Of a stretch of DNA of 64,000 nucleotides, positions 33,614 to 45,420 are shown one piece after another. This DNA is from Diplosphaera chodatii. Its lineage: Eukaryota > Chlorophyta > Trebouxiophyceae > Prasiolales > Stichococcaceae. How positions within the stretch are numbered: the first letter of the stretch is position 1; every line of letters begins with the position of its first letter. The notes beneath the pieces are model-generated. The model ran no database searches. It was not told where the DNA came from and saw only the letters and a program-made list of their open reading frames with translations. The translations under genes and the position numbers were made by a program. Location of the stretch: positions 2,480,001 through 2,544,000 of the forward strand of contig JAALGY010000038.1 of the NCBI GenBank assembly GCA_032358165.1, given 5' to 3'.

Positions 33614-36177
33614 ATGGGGGGCCTCGGCGGCGAGGGCGGCGGCGACGACGGCCTGCCGTCGCTCACGCCGCAGTGGATGCGCGGCGGCGGCGGGGCCAGG
33701 GGCGCGTCCCTGACGTCTGGCGCGACCGCCGGCGGCAACCACCACAGGGCGGACGCCGTGCCCCAGCTGCCGCCTCAGCTCGTGCGCTCAGGGTCAGCAG
33801 AGAGGCTGAATGGCTCTGGACCGCACCTGGGGCCGAACGGCGGCGGACGCAATCGGCGGCAGCATGCCGGCCGCAATGGCCGCCACCACAGCCAGCCGCA
33901 GCACCAGCCGCAACACCACCACCCGGTGCTGAACATGGAGCTGCATGCGGTGCCGCCGACGCTGGCGCCGGCGCCGCCGGTGCCGGCATCGCCCAAGCCC
34001 CCCCGGGGCGGAGCCAACCCCCCGCCTGACCCCTTCACCCGCCGAGCCGCAGCCGGCGGCGAGCCACACCCGAATGGCCTCGGCCTCGGTCCCGCAGCCG
34101 ACGGCCTGCACGGCAGCGGCGGCGGCGGCGGCGGCAGCGGTGCACCTGGCGCCAGCATGGCGGATGCTGTCGACACCTGGGGCCACGCCGGCCACACCAC
34201 CACCGCCGGCGGCTACAGCAACTTTGACCGCGGCCGCGGCAGCGGGGCGGCAGCCGCTGTGCCCGCATCACCAGGTGAGCTTCACCGCGCGATGTTGCAT
34301 GGACTGTAGCCGACGCTCAGGTGACGGCAGGGTTGGCGCATGCAGAGGGAGCCCGATGTTGCTGGCTGCTTCTCAGACCGCGAAGCTGCGTACCAGAGAC
34401 TGCTGCTGCAGTGTGTTGCACGCGCTCTTGCCATGCTTCATGGACTGCCAGCTGCCCGACAGCTGGTGGGGCGGCCAGATCTGGCAACAGGTATGTGACC
34501 CTAATTGTTGTTCCTCATTCACCCCTGCAGGGGCCCGGGTGGCAGGGGCCGGAGGCAGGGGGCGGCCGCTGCCGGCGTCTCCGAGGCGCGGCAAGGGGTC
34601 CGGCGGCCACAGGGGGGCCGGCGGCGCCCCCAGGGGCGGAAACGCCAGGGCGCTGGGGGCCGCCAGCTGGGGGGAGTTCGACGAGGAGGAGCGGCCGCGG
34701 CCGCCGCGCCTGCGCACCGCCAGCTTCAGCCCGCGCGCCGCCGCCGGAGACCGCGGCGGAGACTTCCGCGGTGCGCTGCCGCTGCCACTGCCCTCCCTGC
34801 ATGTCAGCTGCCTGCCAGCACGGCAGAGCGCACCTGCAGTCTTTGCGCCTGTTGTCTTGCAGTGCACATCCACCTTTGGCTTGCTGTCTGCACACCGGCA
34901 GGGAGTGCTCAGATTGGTTGCTGTACTGGGTGGTGCAGGGGACCGGGGTGGTGGGGACCGCAGCGCAGACGGTGGCAGTGGTTCCCTTCGGTCTGCACTG
35001 CTGAGCCCCAAGCGCGGCAGCTGGCGCTCCTCCGGAAGTGAGGACCCTGTCCTGCTCATGTGTACCTGCATGCTGATTGTTGCAACCTGGCAACTCAGAC
35101 TTGGCCGTGTTCTTGTTTGCGGGCATCACCCTGTGTCAGTCACTGAAAGCTGTCACTGGTTGATGCAAGGTGCAGGTCCAGGGTTGCACTGATGCTGTGT
35201 GGGTGCTTTGTGCAGGCTCAGATGCGGTGTGGACGTCCCGGCTGGCCGAGACGCCGCCAATCGGCCGGACCCCGCAGCAGCCCAACTCCGCCCGCCCATC
35301 CGGATTACAAGGCAATGGTCCTGCTGAGCTGGGCCGCTCCCAGAGCCTGCCGCTCGGCGGGCAGGGGGCCAGCCCACGGGCTGTGGCGAGCAGGGCGAAC
35401 AGTGGTGGCTCGACTGGCAGCAATGCCAGTGGCGGTGGTGCGAGAGGCGCTGCAGTCGGCACCGCGCTTGGGCAGCCAGCAGGCGGCGTGCCAGCCTCTG
35501 GCGGTGCAACAGCAGCTGGCGACTCAGCTGCCGGTCCGGCCCCTGGCAGCCCCACGGCTGTGGCCGCTGCCACTGATGTGGCTGACAGCAGTGCGGCCGC
35601 TGCTGTCCCCGAGGCGCTTGCCGGTGCCGCCATGACGCCAAGCACCCAGCCCGCCGATGTTGCGGTTCCGACCGCACAGACCGCCAATGTGCCACTGAAC
35701 CCTGCCGCTGCCCCCGCCAGCCTGCTGCTGGGGCTGTCGCTGCGCCCCGGGCAGCTGCGCTCTGGCGGCGCCCCCAAGCCCTACTCCCCTGCCAAGCATG
35801 CCTTCGGCGGCGGCGATGGCGGCGATGCTGCGGAGCCCACGGCTGACGACCCTGCGAGCATGTCCGGCGACAGAGATTTGACACGGTTTGATGAGCGTTT
35901 GGCGGAGGCGGCTGCTGCGGCTGGCGACAGCCCGAACACTGCGGCGGCGGTGGCGGAAGTTGCCAAGGAGGTCGAGGAGGACGCCAAAGATGCAGATGCG
36001 GAGGAGCTGCTTCCGGCATCCAGCGGCAACCTGCTGCCGGCGGCCGAGGACTCCTTCCTCGCGTCGCTGGGCTGGTCGGACTGTACCGACGAGGCTAGGC
36101 CCGGACTGTCAGCCTTCAAGGTTCCCACATTTGGTGGCCAGCAGAATGGGGGCGCCTCCTTGCGTCAATACCACTAG
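33614..36177 (+). CDS. Vasculin (GPBP1)-like disordered protein
   Basis: Four exons fit in phase: 33614-34274, 34531-34770, 34939-35037 and 35216-36177. The protein is almost wholly low complexity (Gly, Ala, Pro, Ser, His), with three short motifs spaced as in plant and animal vasculin-like proteins. Near the N-terminus is LPSLTPQWMRGGG, comparable to PEWL motifs. A GGYSNFDRGRG segment follows, and near the C-terminus AEDSFLASLGWSDCTDEARP resembles the conserved acidic-LGW motif. The second exon has ASWGEFDEEERPRPPRLRTAS and SFSPRAA, and the third LLSPKRGSWRSSG; these Ser-Pro sites look like kinase targets. Animal vasculin binds GC-rich promoters; that role is not shown here. The exon model is good; the family name is tentative. 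Confidence 0.6.
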
Positions 36178-37026
36178 CCCTGCACAACATACTCTATATA
36201 CAGTATGCGAGTCTGTGACATGCCAAGATGATGAAGGGGGCAATCTATGGTCGTGCAACAAGGCGCATATGACGATGGATGATGAACATGAGAATCACCC
36301 AAATGAGCGAGGCTTGCTGGCATGAAGCAGCAAGGTGTGGTTGGATGTTTCTGAGCAGCCACGAAGCTGTCACCGTACTTTGGTTCTGAAGAGTGCTGGC
36401 ATGCCATCCAGAGAACAAGCGCACAATGCCACATCAGTTGTGACGACAGCTGTAATTGAGGTGACCACCTTGACAGGCTAATGGCTTCATTGACAGCAAG
36501 GAGGAAATGCTACCAAATGCGCGACTCGAGTTCAGTACGACTGGATCATCAGCCACTACTGACCCCAGTGCTGTCTTTTTTTCAAAACGTTCAGTGAGGC
36601 GGTGTACATCACAAAAGCACATCAGACGTCCAGCAGGATGCCCGCACTCGTCAGGGATTCCGGTCGTCTGTCCCGGGCTTCAGCTCGCCCTCTGTCTCTG
36701 CTGTGGCTTCGGCTTGCTTCGGAGGTGCCTTTGGGGGCACCCTGCACAGACGCACGCAGCGAGATCGTTGGCAACATACCTCGTCAGCTGCATCCCCCAT
36801 GACTCAGCTGGACACACAAGCTGTGCCACCTTTGCTGCACAACAGCTTGGCGGTGTCACACTAATGCGCCCAGCAGCAGGTGGCAGCGTGCATGAGGGTA
36901 GTACACAGCCAGGCACTGCAATCACCTGATCTTCCTGATCCCGAAGTACCTGAACAGCATGTTAGCATGCAAAACACTCCATAGACTCTTCACACGTGTC
37001 CTGGAAAGTTCTCTCAGAGTAACTCC
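36178..37026. other. Intergenic region between convergent genes
   Basis: 3' flanks of the vasculin-like gene (+) and the DnaJ-like zinc-finger gene (-). No exon was recognised. Confidence 0.4.
36451..36455 (+). terminator. Putative polyadenylation signal TGTAA of the vasculin-like gene
   Basis: TGTAA about 275 bases after the stop of the upstream gene, on the coding strand. Assigned by position only. Confidence 0.4.
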
Positions 37027-38157
37027 TCACTTGTAGAAGACACTGGTCTGGCCCCGCGGCGCCCGCAGGGGCCCGCCATTCCCGGGGGTTGCCGTCGCGG
37101 ACAGGAATTCGCCCCAGCCGCGCCAGGGGAAGAAGCCGCCGCAGTCGGGGCACTTGCGCTGCGCAGCGTGCGACAAGCCGCTGGGCGCACAGGCCGTCAG
37201 GGTGGACAGGTGACAAGAGGACGCTGCACGGCAGCTGTGACTCACAGGCTGACGAGATACTGGAGCATGTGCCTCTTTCCATGATCCGGAACATCATGCA
37301 TAGCCCCTCTCGACGCTCCAAACTGCACGGTCGACCGGGACACTTTATATAAATGTGCACATCCCACACCTGGAAGCGCCCCCGCATGACGAGGCCGCTG
37401 CCGCTGCAGGTCGCGCACCGCCGCTGGATCAGCTGCAGCATGTCCAGGCCCAGTTGTGAGAGCATCAGGGCTGCACGGCGGCGTCATGACGAGCACATGG
37501 AACCCTGCTGCACTACACGCTGGCAGACTCCATGAATCCCGCCAGATGTAGCCGGCACAGCAGCTGGGAAGAGAACTGGGATGAAGGCATGTCTGGGCGA
37601 AGTAGCTCACGATGCGCTTGCCAAACTCGTAAGCGCCAATGGCGAATGGCACAACACCAGCAATTGCGCCTGCATGTACAACACAGCTGCCTGAGGCCGC
37701 TCTGACTGAAGAGTCGCACGCTCCATGCACATATGCATCGTTGCATCATAGTTGTCTCTTCTCAGGTTCACGAGCAGACGTACCAGCATACACCTCCCAC
37801 CCTATGTGCACTGGCCCCGGGGTGAAGCTTCCGGCCACTGACCCCGGGCCTGGCTCTGCTGCTGCGACCGCTGCCTGGGCTGCACCTGCATCACCGCGGG
37901 TACAACTCCCTCTGAGGCTGAGCTACCGCCTTGCACCACATAGAGCTTGTGAGGTGCTGCAGCGTGTGTGGCATGCATAAGTTAAATGCATGCCAATGCT
38001 GACAGGATTGCAAGATGGTTATGAGCGAACGGGCCCACCTGCTGGAAGGCTCGCCAGGAAGCATGTCAGCGCTGCTGCTGCTGCTGCTTTCGGTGCGTGG
38101 AGCGCTGCTTCCTCTGACACTGAGCCTCCATCTGCATCTAGCCAGGAGTGCCTGCAT
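37027..38157 (-). CDS. Plastid-type DnaJ-like zinc-finger protein with membrane segment
   Basis: Small, probably chloroplast-targeted protein. The ATG at 38157 gives MQALLARCRWRLSVRGSSAP and a Ser-rich stretch ending EPSSR at a GTGGGC donor, a typical transit peptide. The next exon ends FTPGPVHIGWEVYA at a GTACGT donor and joins in phase to AIAGVVPFAIGAYEFGKRI, a probable membrane segment. Then come LGLDMLQLIQRRCATCSGSG and LVMRGRFQ, spliced to RKCPDCGGFFPWRGWGEFLS. The C-terminus is GNGGPLRAPRGQTSVFYK, with a stop at 37027. The two CxxC pairs (CATC, CPDC) make a half DnaJ-type zinc-binding unit, as in BSD2-like plant proteins involved in photosystem or Rubisco assembly. The function of this branch is not known to me. 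The exon chain is good, the name approximate. Confidence 0.62.
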
Positions 38158-39479
38158 CCTGCCTGGGTGGTTGGTTCGCTGCCGTGCTGATGCCGACTGG
38201 CGCTGTTCGGCATCTGGCGGCGCCTGACAGCTAGGTGTCGGGTACACATGATGCTGCGTTTGCTAGAAGACGCTGCGCTGACTGGATGTTGTACAATCGT
38301 ATCAAGTGTGTGATGGTGAGGCCGCATGACTGATGGCTGGTTCATGGGTGCAAAGCCAGTGGGTGGCAGCAGTGGCGCGGCTGCTGACGTTTTTGATTGG
38401 AACAGGGCCTAGAGCCGGCAGTCGAGAACTTTATCAAGGACAACCTGTCTTGATGTGATCACGCTGCATGCACACCAATACCACCGCATGCATGTGCACA
38501 CTTGCATCAAGTTGACTATTGTGGGCAAAGCACCACCCGCACAAAGACATATCGCTCTTGCAATCTGGACAATCGCAATGTAATGGCCATTGTAGCTGCA
38601 TTGCGTGTCAACGTGAGTGCAATCTCTCCGCCACGTCACTGATGATCTTCCTTGGTCAGCAACACAGCAAGAGCAAATATCTGCAACTGCAACAAGCTAT
38701 TGCTTCGCAAGAGAGATGGATACAAGAGACGCATTGGGTTGTGATTGCTTGCAGCAGCAATTCGTCGCTGAACAGTCGTATGCACTGGGACCACGTCGAG
38801 TTTGAATTGTGTGGGTACACATCTGATCAGGTACACCATCCGCGCTGCACAGGCAGCGCAGCGTCTGTTGTGTATCGTGATACAGGTTCATGGTGGCAAC
38901 AAGGGCATCTCCAATGAAAGCCGATCCGCCAGCAACCACGCGGCGGCAGGCGACTGCAAATGATGCTGTGGCCGCCCAGCCGAACATGCGCATCATCATT
39001 GCATACACAGGTGGAAATGCTACACATGATGGACGATGAAGTACAGGGTGCTGATCATCCGCATGCTGGCTGGCACGCACATGCTGTGGCACCACTGCTG
39101 GTCATTCAGTCGAGCTCAGCCGCAAACACTGTTCAGATACCCATCGAGCAGCGAGTCACATTGGGCTGACAGCTGCAGGCGAGACAGCGCCCCCAGCAGC
39201 AGCTTGCGCACACGCATGCAGTGGGGATGCTGCCGCGGCGGCCACGGCCACATCCTTCCTAATGCCCCACCCCAGGACAGGTGCGCATCACAAACCACGG
39301 TGAGCGCAGCGGAATCTAGGGATAACAGGCTGACCTGAGTTCACACCTCGCAGGTTGCGAACGATCCTTGCCGGTCAACGTGGGAAGGTGCATCAGGATA
39401 TGGCATGCCTCACAAGGCTGCGGGGCCTCGAGACGCTTCAAACGGCAGGGACCAACCGCGAGCGCTGTTTGTGGCGCAG
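38158..39479. other. Intergenic region, probably with unplaced 5' exons
   Basis: Upstream of both the zinc-finger gene (-) and the RNase H2B gene (+). The first exon or exons of RNase H2B should be here but could not be identified with confidence. Confidence 0.4.
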
Positions 39480-41352
39480 GTGCCCTGGCGAGCTTCATGG
39501 CGGTGGGCGGCCGGCTGCTGGAGCTCAACGTGCAGCGGCCGGCGCAGGCCGCCTGGTTTGCCGGCGACACCGTCGTTGGTGGTGCGTCTTCCGCCTGGCA
39601 TCAAAAGTCGCATGTTGCGTGCACGCTCAGGATGCGGCGCAGCACAGCATCCGATCCAAAGCTGTGGCGTGAAGCACAAGACGCTATGAAAGTGTATGTT
39701 GATGCATCCCACGCCTAAGCAGGGCAGGCACGCCCATGGGGAGACTCAGCTCTCACTCTGTGTTCCCTTGTGTACCTGGCGACTCGCATCAGCAACGTGC
39801 TGCTGCTGTCAAACGCAGACGGCGGGCTGTACATGGCCACGCCCCTGGACCCCGCCTTCCTGCTGCTGCCCGTTCTGGAGGCGGCCGCCGCTCAGGTGCG
39901 TGGCCGATGCTCACTATCACAGCTGTAAGGTCTGCTGCAAATGTCATTGCAGCATGTTTAGGCGCTGCTGCAGGCCTGAGCCACCTGCTGTGGGCGCATG
40001 CTCCATGCAGCACTGCAGCTTAGCCGCAAGTGCGCCCTATTGGAACTGCACATGGCAGCCAAGCGATCGAGGTTCCTGCAGACCAGATGCACACGTTGTT
40101 GGGCAGGAGAAGGGTGCGCTGGCTGCTGCAGGGCATGTTCCGGGAGCTGGGGGAGGTGCTGGAGACGGCGGAGCAGCCGGGCCTGCGCCACGTGGCGCCA
40201 GCTCATCTGGCGGCCGCCGCGGCGTGTGTGTGCGACACGAAGGCGGTGGGCGGCGAGACGTATGTGCGGCTCAGCGAGGCCAGGGTAGGCTCCCAATCCG
40301 AGGGCAGCGGTAGTTTGGACACACTGACACTGCAATGAAACATAGTATGTTAGGGGCACCATAGAGCTGGGCGCAACCGCTGAGCAAGTGCTGCCTCGTG
40401 CAGCCTCGTCTGATCGTCCATGTCCTGCTGCCTCCCAGGTGACAGCATGGCTGCAGTGCAAGGTGGACGCAGCCGCTGCAGGGCTGGCAGCCACCGGGTC
40501 GGGCGCCTACTGTGGGCTGGACAGCACAGCGCTGCACAGGCGAGTCCCCAGCCCTGCCTTGCTGCAGCGCAAGGCAGTCAATACGGCAACTCATGCAGTG
40601 CACCTGAAGCCTGCGAACCAGCGCCGCAGGCAGCAGAAGCAGAGCTGATGAGCCTGCATATGGTGTGTCACACCAGCTGCTTGGCTGCAGCACCTGGCCT
40701 GGTGTCACACTTGCGCCTACAGGACCATAGTTCGCACATCATCACCTGCAGGTACGGGGCGGCACTGCTGGCGGAGTGGCTCGCGCCGCACAGACACGCC
40801 GCACTGCTGGTAAACTTGGGCCTGGATGCCGATGAAGCAGGTGCGGCGTGACATGACTCCATCAGCAGCATTGAAGCCTGCAGGGCCTGCCTGCTGTGAG
40901 GACGTGGCACGCGGTGCTGACACTCGACAGAGAGCTGACCTGTGTCGCCCTGAGAACATGCTGCTTGCTTTCTAAGCTGCAGGTGCACCGGCGACAGGCA
41001 TGATCACGGAGCCGCGACCAGACGCCGCCTCAGATCGGCCGGACAAGCGGCTCAGGGTGCGTACCAGGGCGGGCACCTGCACCGGCAGCTCTGTCGGCTG
41101 GTGGCAATCAGATTCGGCAGGGCATTCACGCTGTACAAACTGCGCAGCAGTCCCAGCTGTCCTGGCCTGTCCTCGTCCGTACCATTTCGTCCGTCCTGCT
41201 TGCAGCTGGATCCAAAGGAGATCGCCAAGGCGCGGGCGCGAGCGGTCAAGGCAGAGGCCAAGGCGGCGCAGGTCGCCAAGGAGACGCGCGGCATGAAGAA
41301 GATGTCCTCCTTCTTTGCAAAGCCGCAGCCAGCAGCAAAGGCAGCTGCATGA
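39480..41352 (+). CDS. Ribonuclease H2 subunit B (first exon not found)
   Basis: Non-catalytic subunit of the nuclear RNase H2 complex, which removes ribonucleotides misincorporated in DNA. The exon at 39480 reads GALASFMAVGGRLLELNVQR and PAQAAWFAGDTVV. It splices in phase at 39750 to RISNVLLLSNADGGLYMATP and LDPAFLLLPVLEAAAAQ, the family signature (ATPxDPxFLLLPxL). Later exons have DQMHTLLG, VCDTKAVGGETYVRLSEAR, VTAWLQCKVDAAAAGLAATG and YGAALLAEWLAP. The C-terminus is basic and ends GMKKMSSFFAKPQPAAKAAA, with MxxxxFF like the PCNA-interacting tail of animal RNASEH2B, though without a Gln. Stop at 41352. The N-terminal residues are missing from this model, so the start is not real. Confidence 0.82.
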
Positions 41353-41781
41353 TCGGGAGGTGCACGAGTGAAGGCCCTGTACTGGCATGTGCTCACCCCA
41401 GTCCAGTCTGACAGAGCAGTGAGAGGCAGACAGACAGCTCCGAACAATGTTTTGCTGTTGGGTTGCTGCTTGGGGTTCTACTTGATACAACTGCACAAGT
41501 TGCCGTAGGCCTCGGACTGTTTGTGAAGAGTGTCTGGCGACATCAGAGCGTGCTTGAGGCTGGCTGTTCAGCTTGTGCAACGTTGGGCGCTGGATCTGTC
41601 AAATAGGGGGACATGCCTGTATGCTGGCTGCTTGAGGAAGGTTTGCACTTGAATGAGGTACATGGAGCCCTGCTTCCGCCAGCCTGCGCCTGTGATTCCA
41701 AGCCAACTATATATGCAGGCCCATACTGTATTGATGTCGAAGCTGGTTGCATCCCGCAGCCAATTGTGTGCTGCAGGAACG

Positions 41782-41786
41782 TGTAA
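41782..41786 (+). terminator. Putative polyadenylation signal TGTAA of the RNase H2B gene
   Basis: TGTAA about 430 bases after the stop on the coding strand, within the usual range of algal 3' UTRs. Assigned by position only. Confidence 0.35.
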
Positions 41787-42002
41787 TCGCTGTCTGGATC
41801 TGATAACAGCAGCGTAGGGCTGCAGCTGATGCTGCTACTGCTGCAGCTTGGGTCATGTCACAAACCCTGCCAGAACTCAGCATGCCCACTGCGGGTCGTG
41901 ATCCCAAGGCCGCTGCTGCAGACCTCGGCCCCTGGTTTGGCAGAAGCTCGCCGCATCTGCCGCTGCGCCTGCCACCGCTGCTGATCAGCTGTCTGCCGCG
42001 GC

Positions 42003-42458
42003 TCACTTGTCGGCTGTCGCCTCAAAGTTCTCAACCAGCTCCGGCACATCCTCGTCGTCCTCGTCCTCCTGGATGTCGGCCAAGCCGCCGCGGCCCCCGG
42101 CAGCACCGGTCGCCTTCTTGCTGAGCTCCTGGAGGCCCTCCGGGCCGAGCTGCGGCAGGATGCCGGGCAGCATCTCCTCCACGGTTTTGGTCTGCGAGGG
42201 GCCGCTGATCACGTAGGTGTTGGCTGCGATCGACGCTTGCACCTTCGGGTTGGTGAAGTTGATCACATCATCGCCCTGGAAGATGTTGACCTCCTCGATG
42301 CCCGGGATGGTGTTGACGCCCAGCCGCTTGAGCGTGTTCTGCAGCCGCTTGTCGTCTGTGCTGGTTGTTTTGTGCACCGCCTTCTTCTTTCTCCTGACTG
42401 AGCCCTTGCCGCCCGTCCGGACGGACCCAGCCATCTTGGCCAGCTTCTCGCGATTCAT
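42003..42458 (-). CDS. BTF3: Nascent polypeptide-associated complex subunit beta (BTF3)
   Basis: Cytosolic ribosome-associated chaperone subunit that pairs with NAC alpha at the peptide exit tunnel. A single uninterrupted frame of 151 codons from ATG 42458 to stop 42003, the usual family length and notable in an intron-rich genome. It starts MNREKLAKMAGSVRTGGKGS, followed by the ribosome-binding RRKKKAVHK. The NAC domain is complete: LQNTLKRLGVNTIPGIEEVN, INFTNPKVQASIAANTYVIS and EEMLPGILPQLGPEGLQEL. It ends in an acidic tail DIQEDEDDEDVPELVENFEA. Nothing anomalous. Confidence 0.97.
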   Translation of the reverse strand: MNREKLAKMAGSVRTGGKGSVRRKKKAVHKTTSTDDKRLQNTLKRLGVNTIPGIEEVNIFQGDDVINFTNPKVQASIAANTYVISGPSQTKTVEEMLPGILPQLGPEGLQELSKKATGAAGGRGGLADIQEDEDDEDVPELVENFEATADK

Positions 42459-42857
42459 CTTGGCAAAGCTGCAAGCCCCCTGCCGAAGGCGATCTGAAGC
42501 GCTCCGCTCCCCTGCCGTCCGTGCAGTCGGTGCAGCTGCAGAAAGACCGGGGTGCACACCAAAGGCAGCCGACACAGCGGGGTTGCAAAACCCTACTATA
42601 CCCATCTCCCATTTCCACGCAAATTTTGCACGCAAATTTGGTCACATATCGCACACGTTGCTTTGGATGCAATCGATTCGCACATCGCCAACGAACATCT
42701 CAAACAGGTTGCACGGAACGACACGACAGACCGGTTACTGCAGTGTGATCTGGGGCTTTGCCCAGGTTCCAGCAGCTGCCCTCAATCCAATAGTGAGCTT
42801 GCCAGAAGTGTGCCAACGGCTTGACCCCGCGGCGTCAGGGACCCACCACCCATCGCC

Positions 42858-45211
42858 ATGCTGCGCGGGTGCACGACGCTTGTGCGGCGTCGCAGCACGA
42901 CTGCAAGGCTTGGCAGCATCAGCGGCGTAGCGACAGCGCTGCGTGCTGGGAGGAGCGGAGATGCTGCTGCTCCCGCCGCTGCTGCGTGGCTCCGAGGCTT
43001 TGCAGTACCCACCCACATGCCAGACCCAAATGAGAAGTGGCCGGAGGGCAGGAGAGCGCCGGAAGGTAACGCTGCTTACGCTACAAGCAGCAGCAGCAGC
43101 AGCAGCACGACGTTTGCATTCAGTGTCACACGTGAGGATGCAGCAGCATGCCACTGGTGTGGCCAGTGTACGCACAGCAGCGCTGATGTCTGCCATGGTG
43201 CAACAGGCTGGTGGGAGGACCCAGCCATCAGCACAGCAAAGCAGGCGTTTGAGATCTTTGACGCCAGCCTGGAGAAGCACCGGCACCTGAGTGAGCTCCT
43301 GCACATCAGGGCATCCTCAGTGTGTATCGATGTAGACAACATAGGGGCCTGTGCACACTCCTCGGGAGCGCAATCAGAAATTTTTATTGGACTGCACCTG
43401 GAAACCTCTGCTAGCGGTGGACATGTGCCGTGGAACAGCATCCAGCATCGCATCCCGCCATGCCCGTTGCCGGTCCGCCTGCACGACCGCCCAGCCGGCA
43501 GCTCTCCCCGGGGTCTGCACCCGATCCAAACCCTGCTGCCACCCTGCAGGGCAGCGCCACGTGCAGGAGATCGTCAAGCGCTGCCGGTCCGCCGAGGACC
43601 TGCAGCTGGCGGTGGACGCGATGGACAAGCTCATGCGCTTCCGGCGCGCGGAGCAGCACCACAAGCCCTTCAACGCGCACACCGGCAAGATGCTGACAGA
43701 GGTGGGCGGCGGCGTCGCACCCGAGCTGCTTGCCTGCAATGACGGAAGACCAGTGCTGGCGTCGGCTGGGCAGCGCTGCAGTTGGCCGAGCCCTGTTGCA
43801 AGGGACGCCTGCATGATGTGGACTGAGCACCGTCGGAAAAACTCTTCCGGTGAACATGCCACAACTCTTAAATCGTGGTTCTGGCGTGCGCAGCAAGCGG
43901 TGGCGCTGGAGGCGGCTGAGGTCGCGGCGCAGGCCTTCCGGCGGAGCGCCGAGCTGGGGCTCACCCCAGGCACCATCCAGGTGTCCTGCTGACCAGCCGC
44001 CCGCAACAGATGGTTTCGACAGACTGTGTGCATGCAAACTCGTCCCAGCAGATGCACAGCCTCCAGCTGCACCGCTGCGGCTGCTGCTCTCATGTGACCG
44101 TGTGTTTTCTTGACCCTGAAGTGTTATGTTATCCCTGATTGCAGGTGCAGATGGTGGCAAAGCAGCTGGGCGTGCAGGGCAAGTTCGACGAGCTGATCAA
44201 GCTGCTGGCGGCTGCCCGGGTGAGCACTGCATCGCTGTCTGCTGCGCCCCTGGACTGTGAGTTGGCCATGCATCTCTACGCAAACAGCCATGTGCTAGCG
44301 TATCTTTTGCACGCAAGAAGCTGTGCACTGTTCATCAGCAGCTTGTCAGCAGACTGGCTACCAACAGCGGGTTGACACCCGCGCCAAAGGCAGCTGCACT
44401 CACAGCAACCTGATGCAGTGTTGAAACTGCCGCAAGATGCTGGCATGCTCAGCTGCTGAAGTCCTCCTGACACCCGCAGAAGATGGGCGTTCGGACGACG
44501 CACACCATGGCGTACACCACTGGCCTCACGTCCATCCAGGTCAGCATGGCAGCTGCAGCTAGCTGTCACCCGCACGGCTGCTGCATGTGCGGCACGCGTG
44601 ATTGCAAGATGGCTGATCCGTGTGCAACCAGCTCTGCTGAGTCCTTGCTCATTGTGTCGCGCCAACAAAGATGTGACCTGGGTGTCTCAGGTGGGCCAGG
44701 CGGAACGCGGCCGCGAGATCATCAAGGAGATGGAGCTCAACGGCGTCCGGTGCGTACTTCTGCATGCTTTCATGGAATGCACCCACACCTGCTTCTGTTT
44801 TAGGACGGCTGTAGGTCCAATTCGTACCGTGTTGCCCGTGGTGTTGTATGGCGCTCACGCATGCGGGCCCTGGTGTGACCAGCGCCTCGTGTGCGAGCTG
44901 CACTGGTGCATTCGCCCAGGATCCGGCCGATTGTGTGGCAGCACCTGGAGGCCGCGCTGTCCGGCGCCGGCGATGCGCCGCCAGCGGGGGCCGGCACAGA
45001 CGGCGGCGATGCACCACCAGCAAACTCCAACACCAACGGCAGCGACCCGACGCCGGCGGGCGCTGGCACGGGCGACGCCGTCGACGGCACGCCCGCCGGC
45101 GCAGACAACACCAGCTCGGCTGAGGACCCTGACGCGCCGAAATCAGAGGAGGAGAAGGAGAACGAGACCCCGCAGGCGGACGGCGGCGCCCCGCCGGGCG
45201 TCGCCAGCTGA
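42858..45211 (+). CDS. PPR-like mitochondrial (or plastid) protein
   Basis: Eight exons fit in phase: 42858-43065, 43207-43290, 43550-43701, 43894-43980, 44145-44219, 44480-44539, 44691-44749 and 44920-45211. The N-terminus MLRGCTTLVRRRSTTARLGS is a strong organelle-targeting sequence, followed by PDPNEKWPEGRRAPEGWWED. The middle is alpha-helical, with HVQEIVKRCRSAEDLQLAVD and AMDKLMRFRRAEQ, then AVALEAAEVAAQAFRRSAEL. Next is a run resembling pentatricopeptide helices: KFDELIKLLAAA, KMGVRTTHTMAYTTGLTSIQ and ERGREIIKEMELNGV. The C-terminal 90 residues are Gly/Ala/Asp-rich and acidic. RNA binding or a mitoribosomal role is plausible by analogy, but the repeats are too few and degenerate for certainty. 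Confidence 0.62.
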
Positions 45212-45420
45212 TGGGTATCAGCAATGGCACCGCCAGCGGCTGGCGGCATCCGCAATTGCAAGCCGCAGGGTTGCTGCGTGGTAGCCCGTAGGGCTTCTAC
45301 TGATGATCAACATTCACCCCTTGTAGCCTGTCACAACATTGCACAGAAGTCAGTAGACTATTTCCTTGCACCTCGTCGATACTCGCGTTGCCGTGAAGAT
45401 GCAGATGCTGTGCACTGGGT

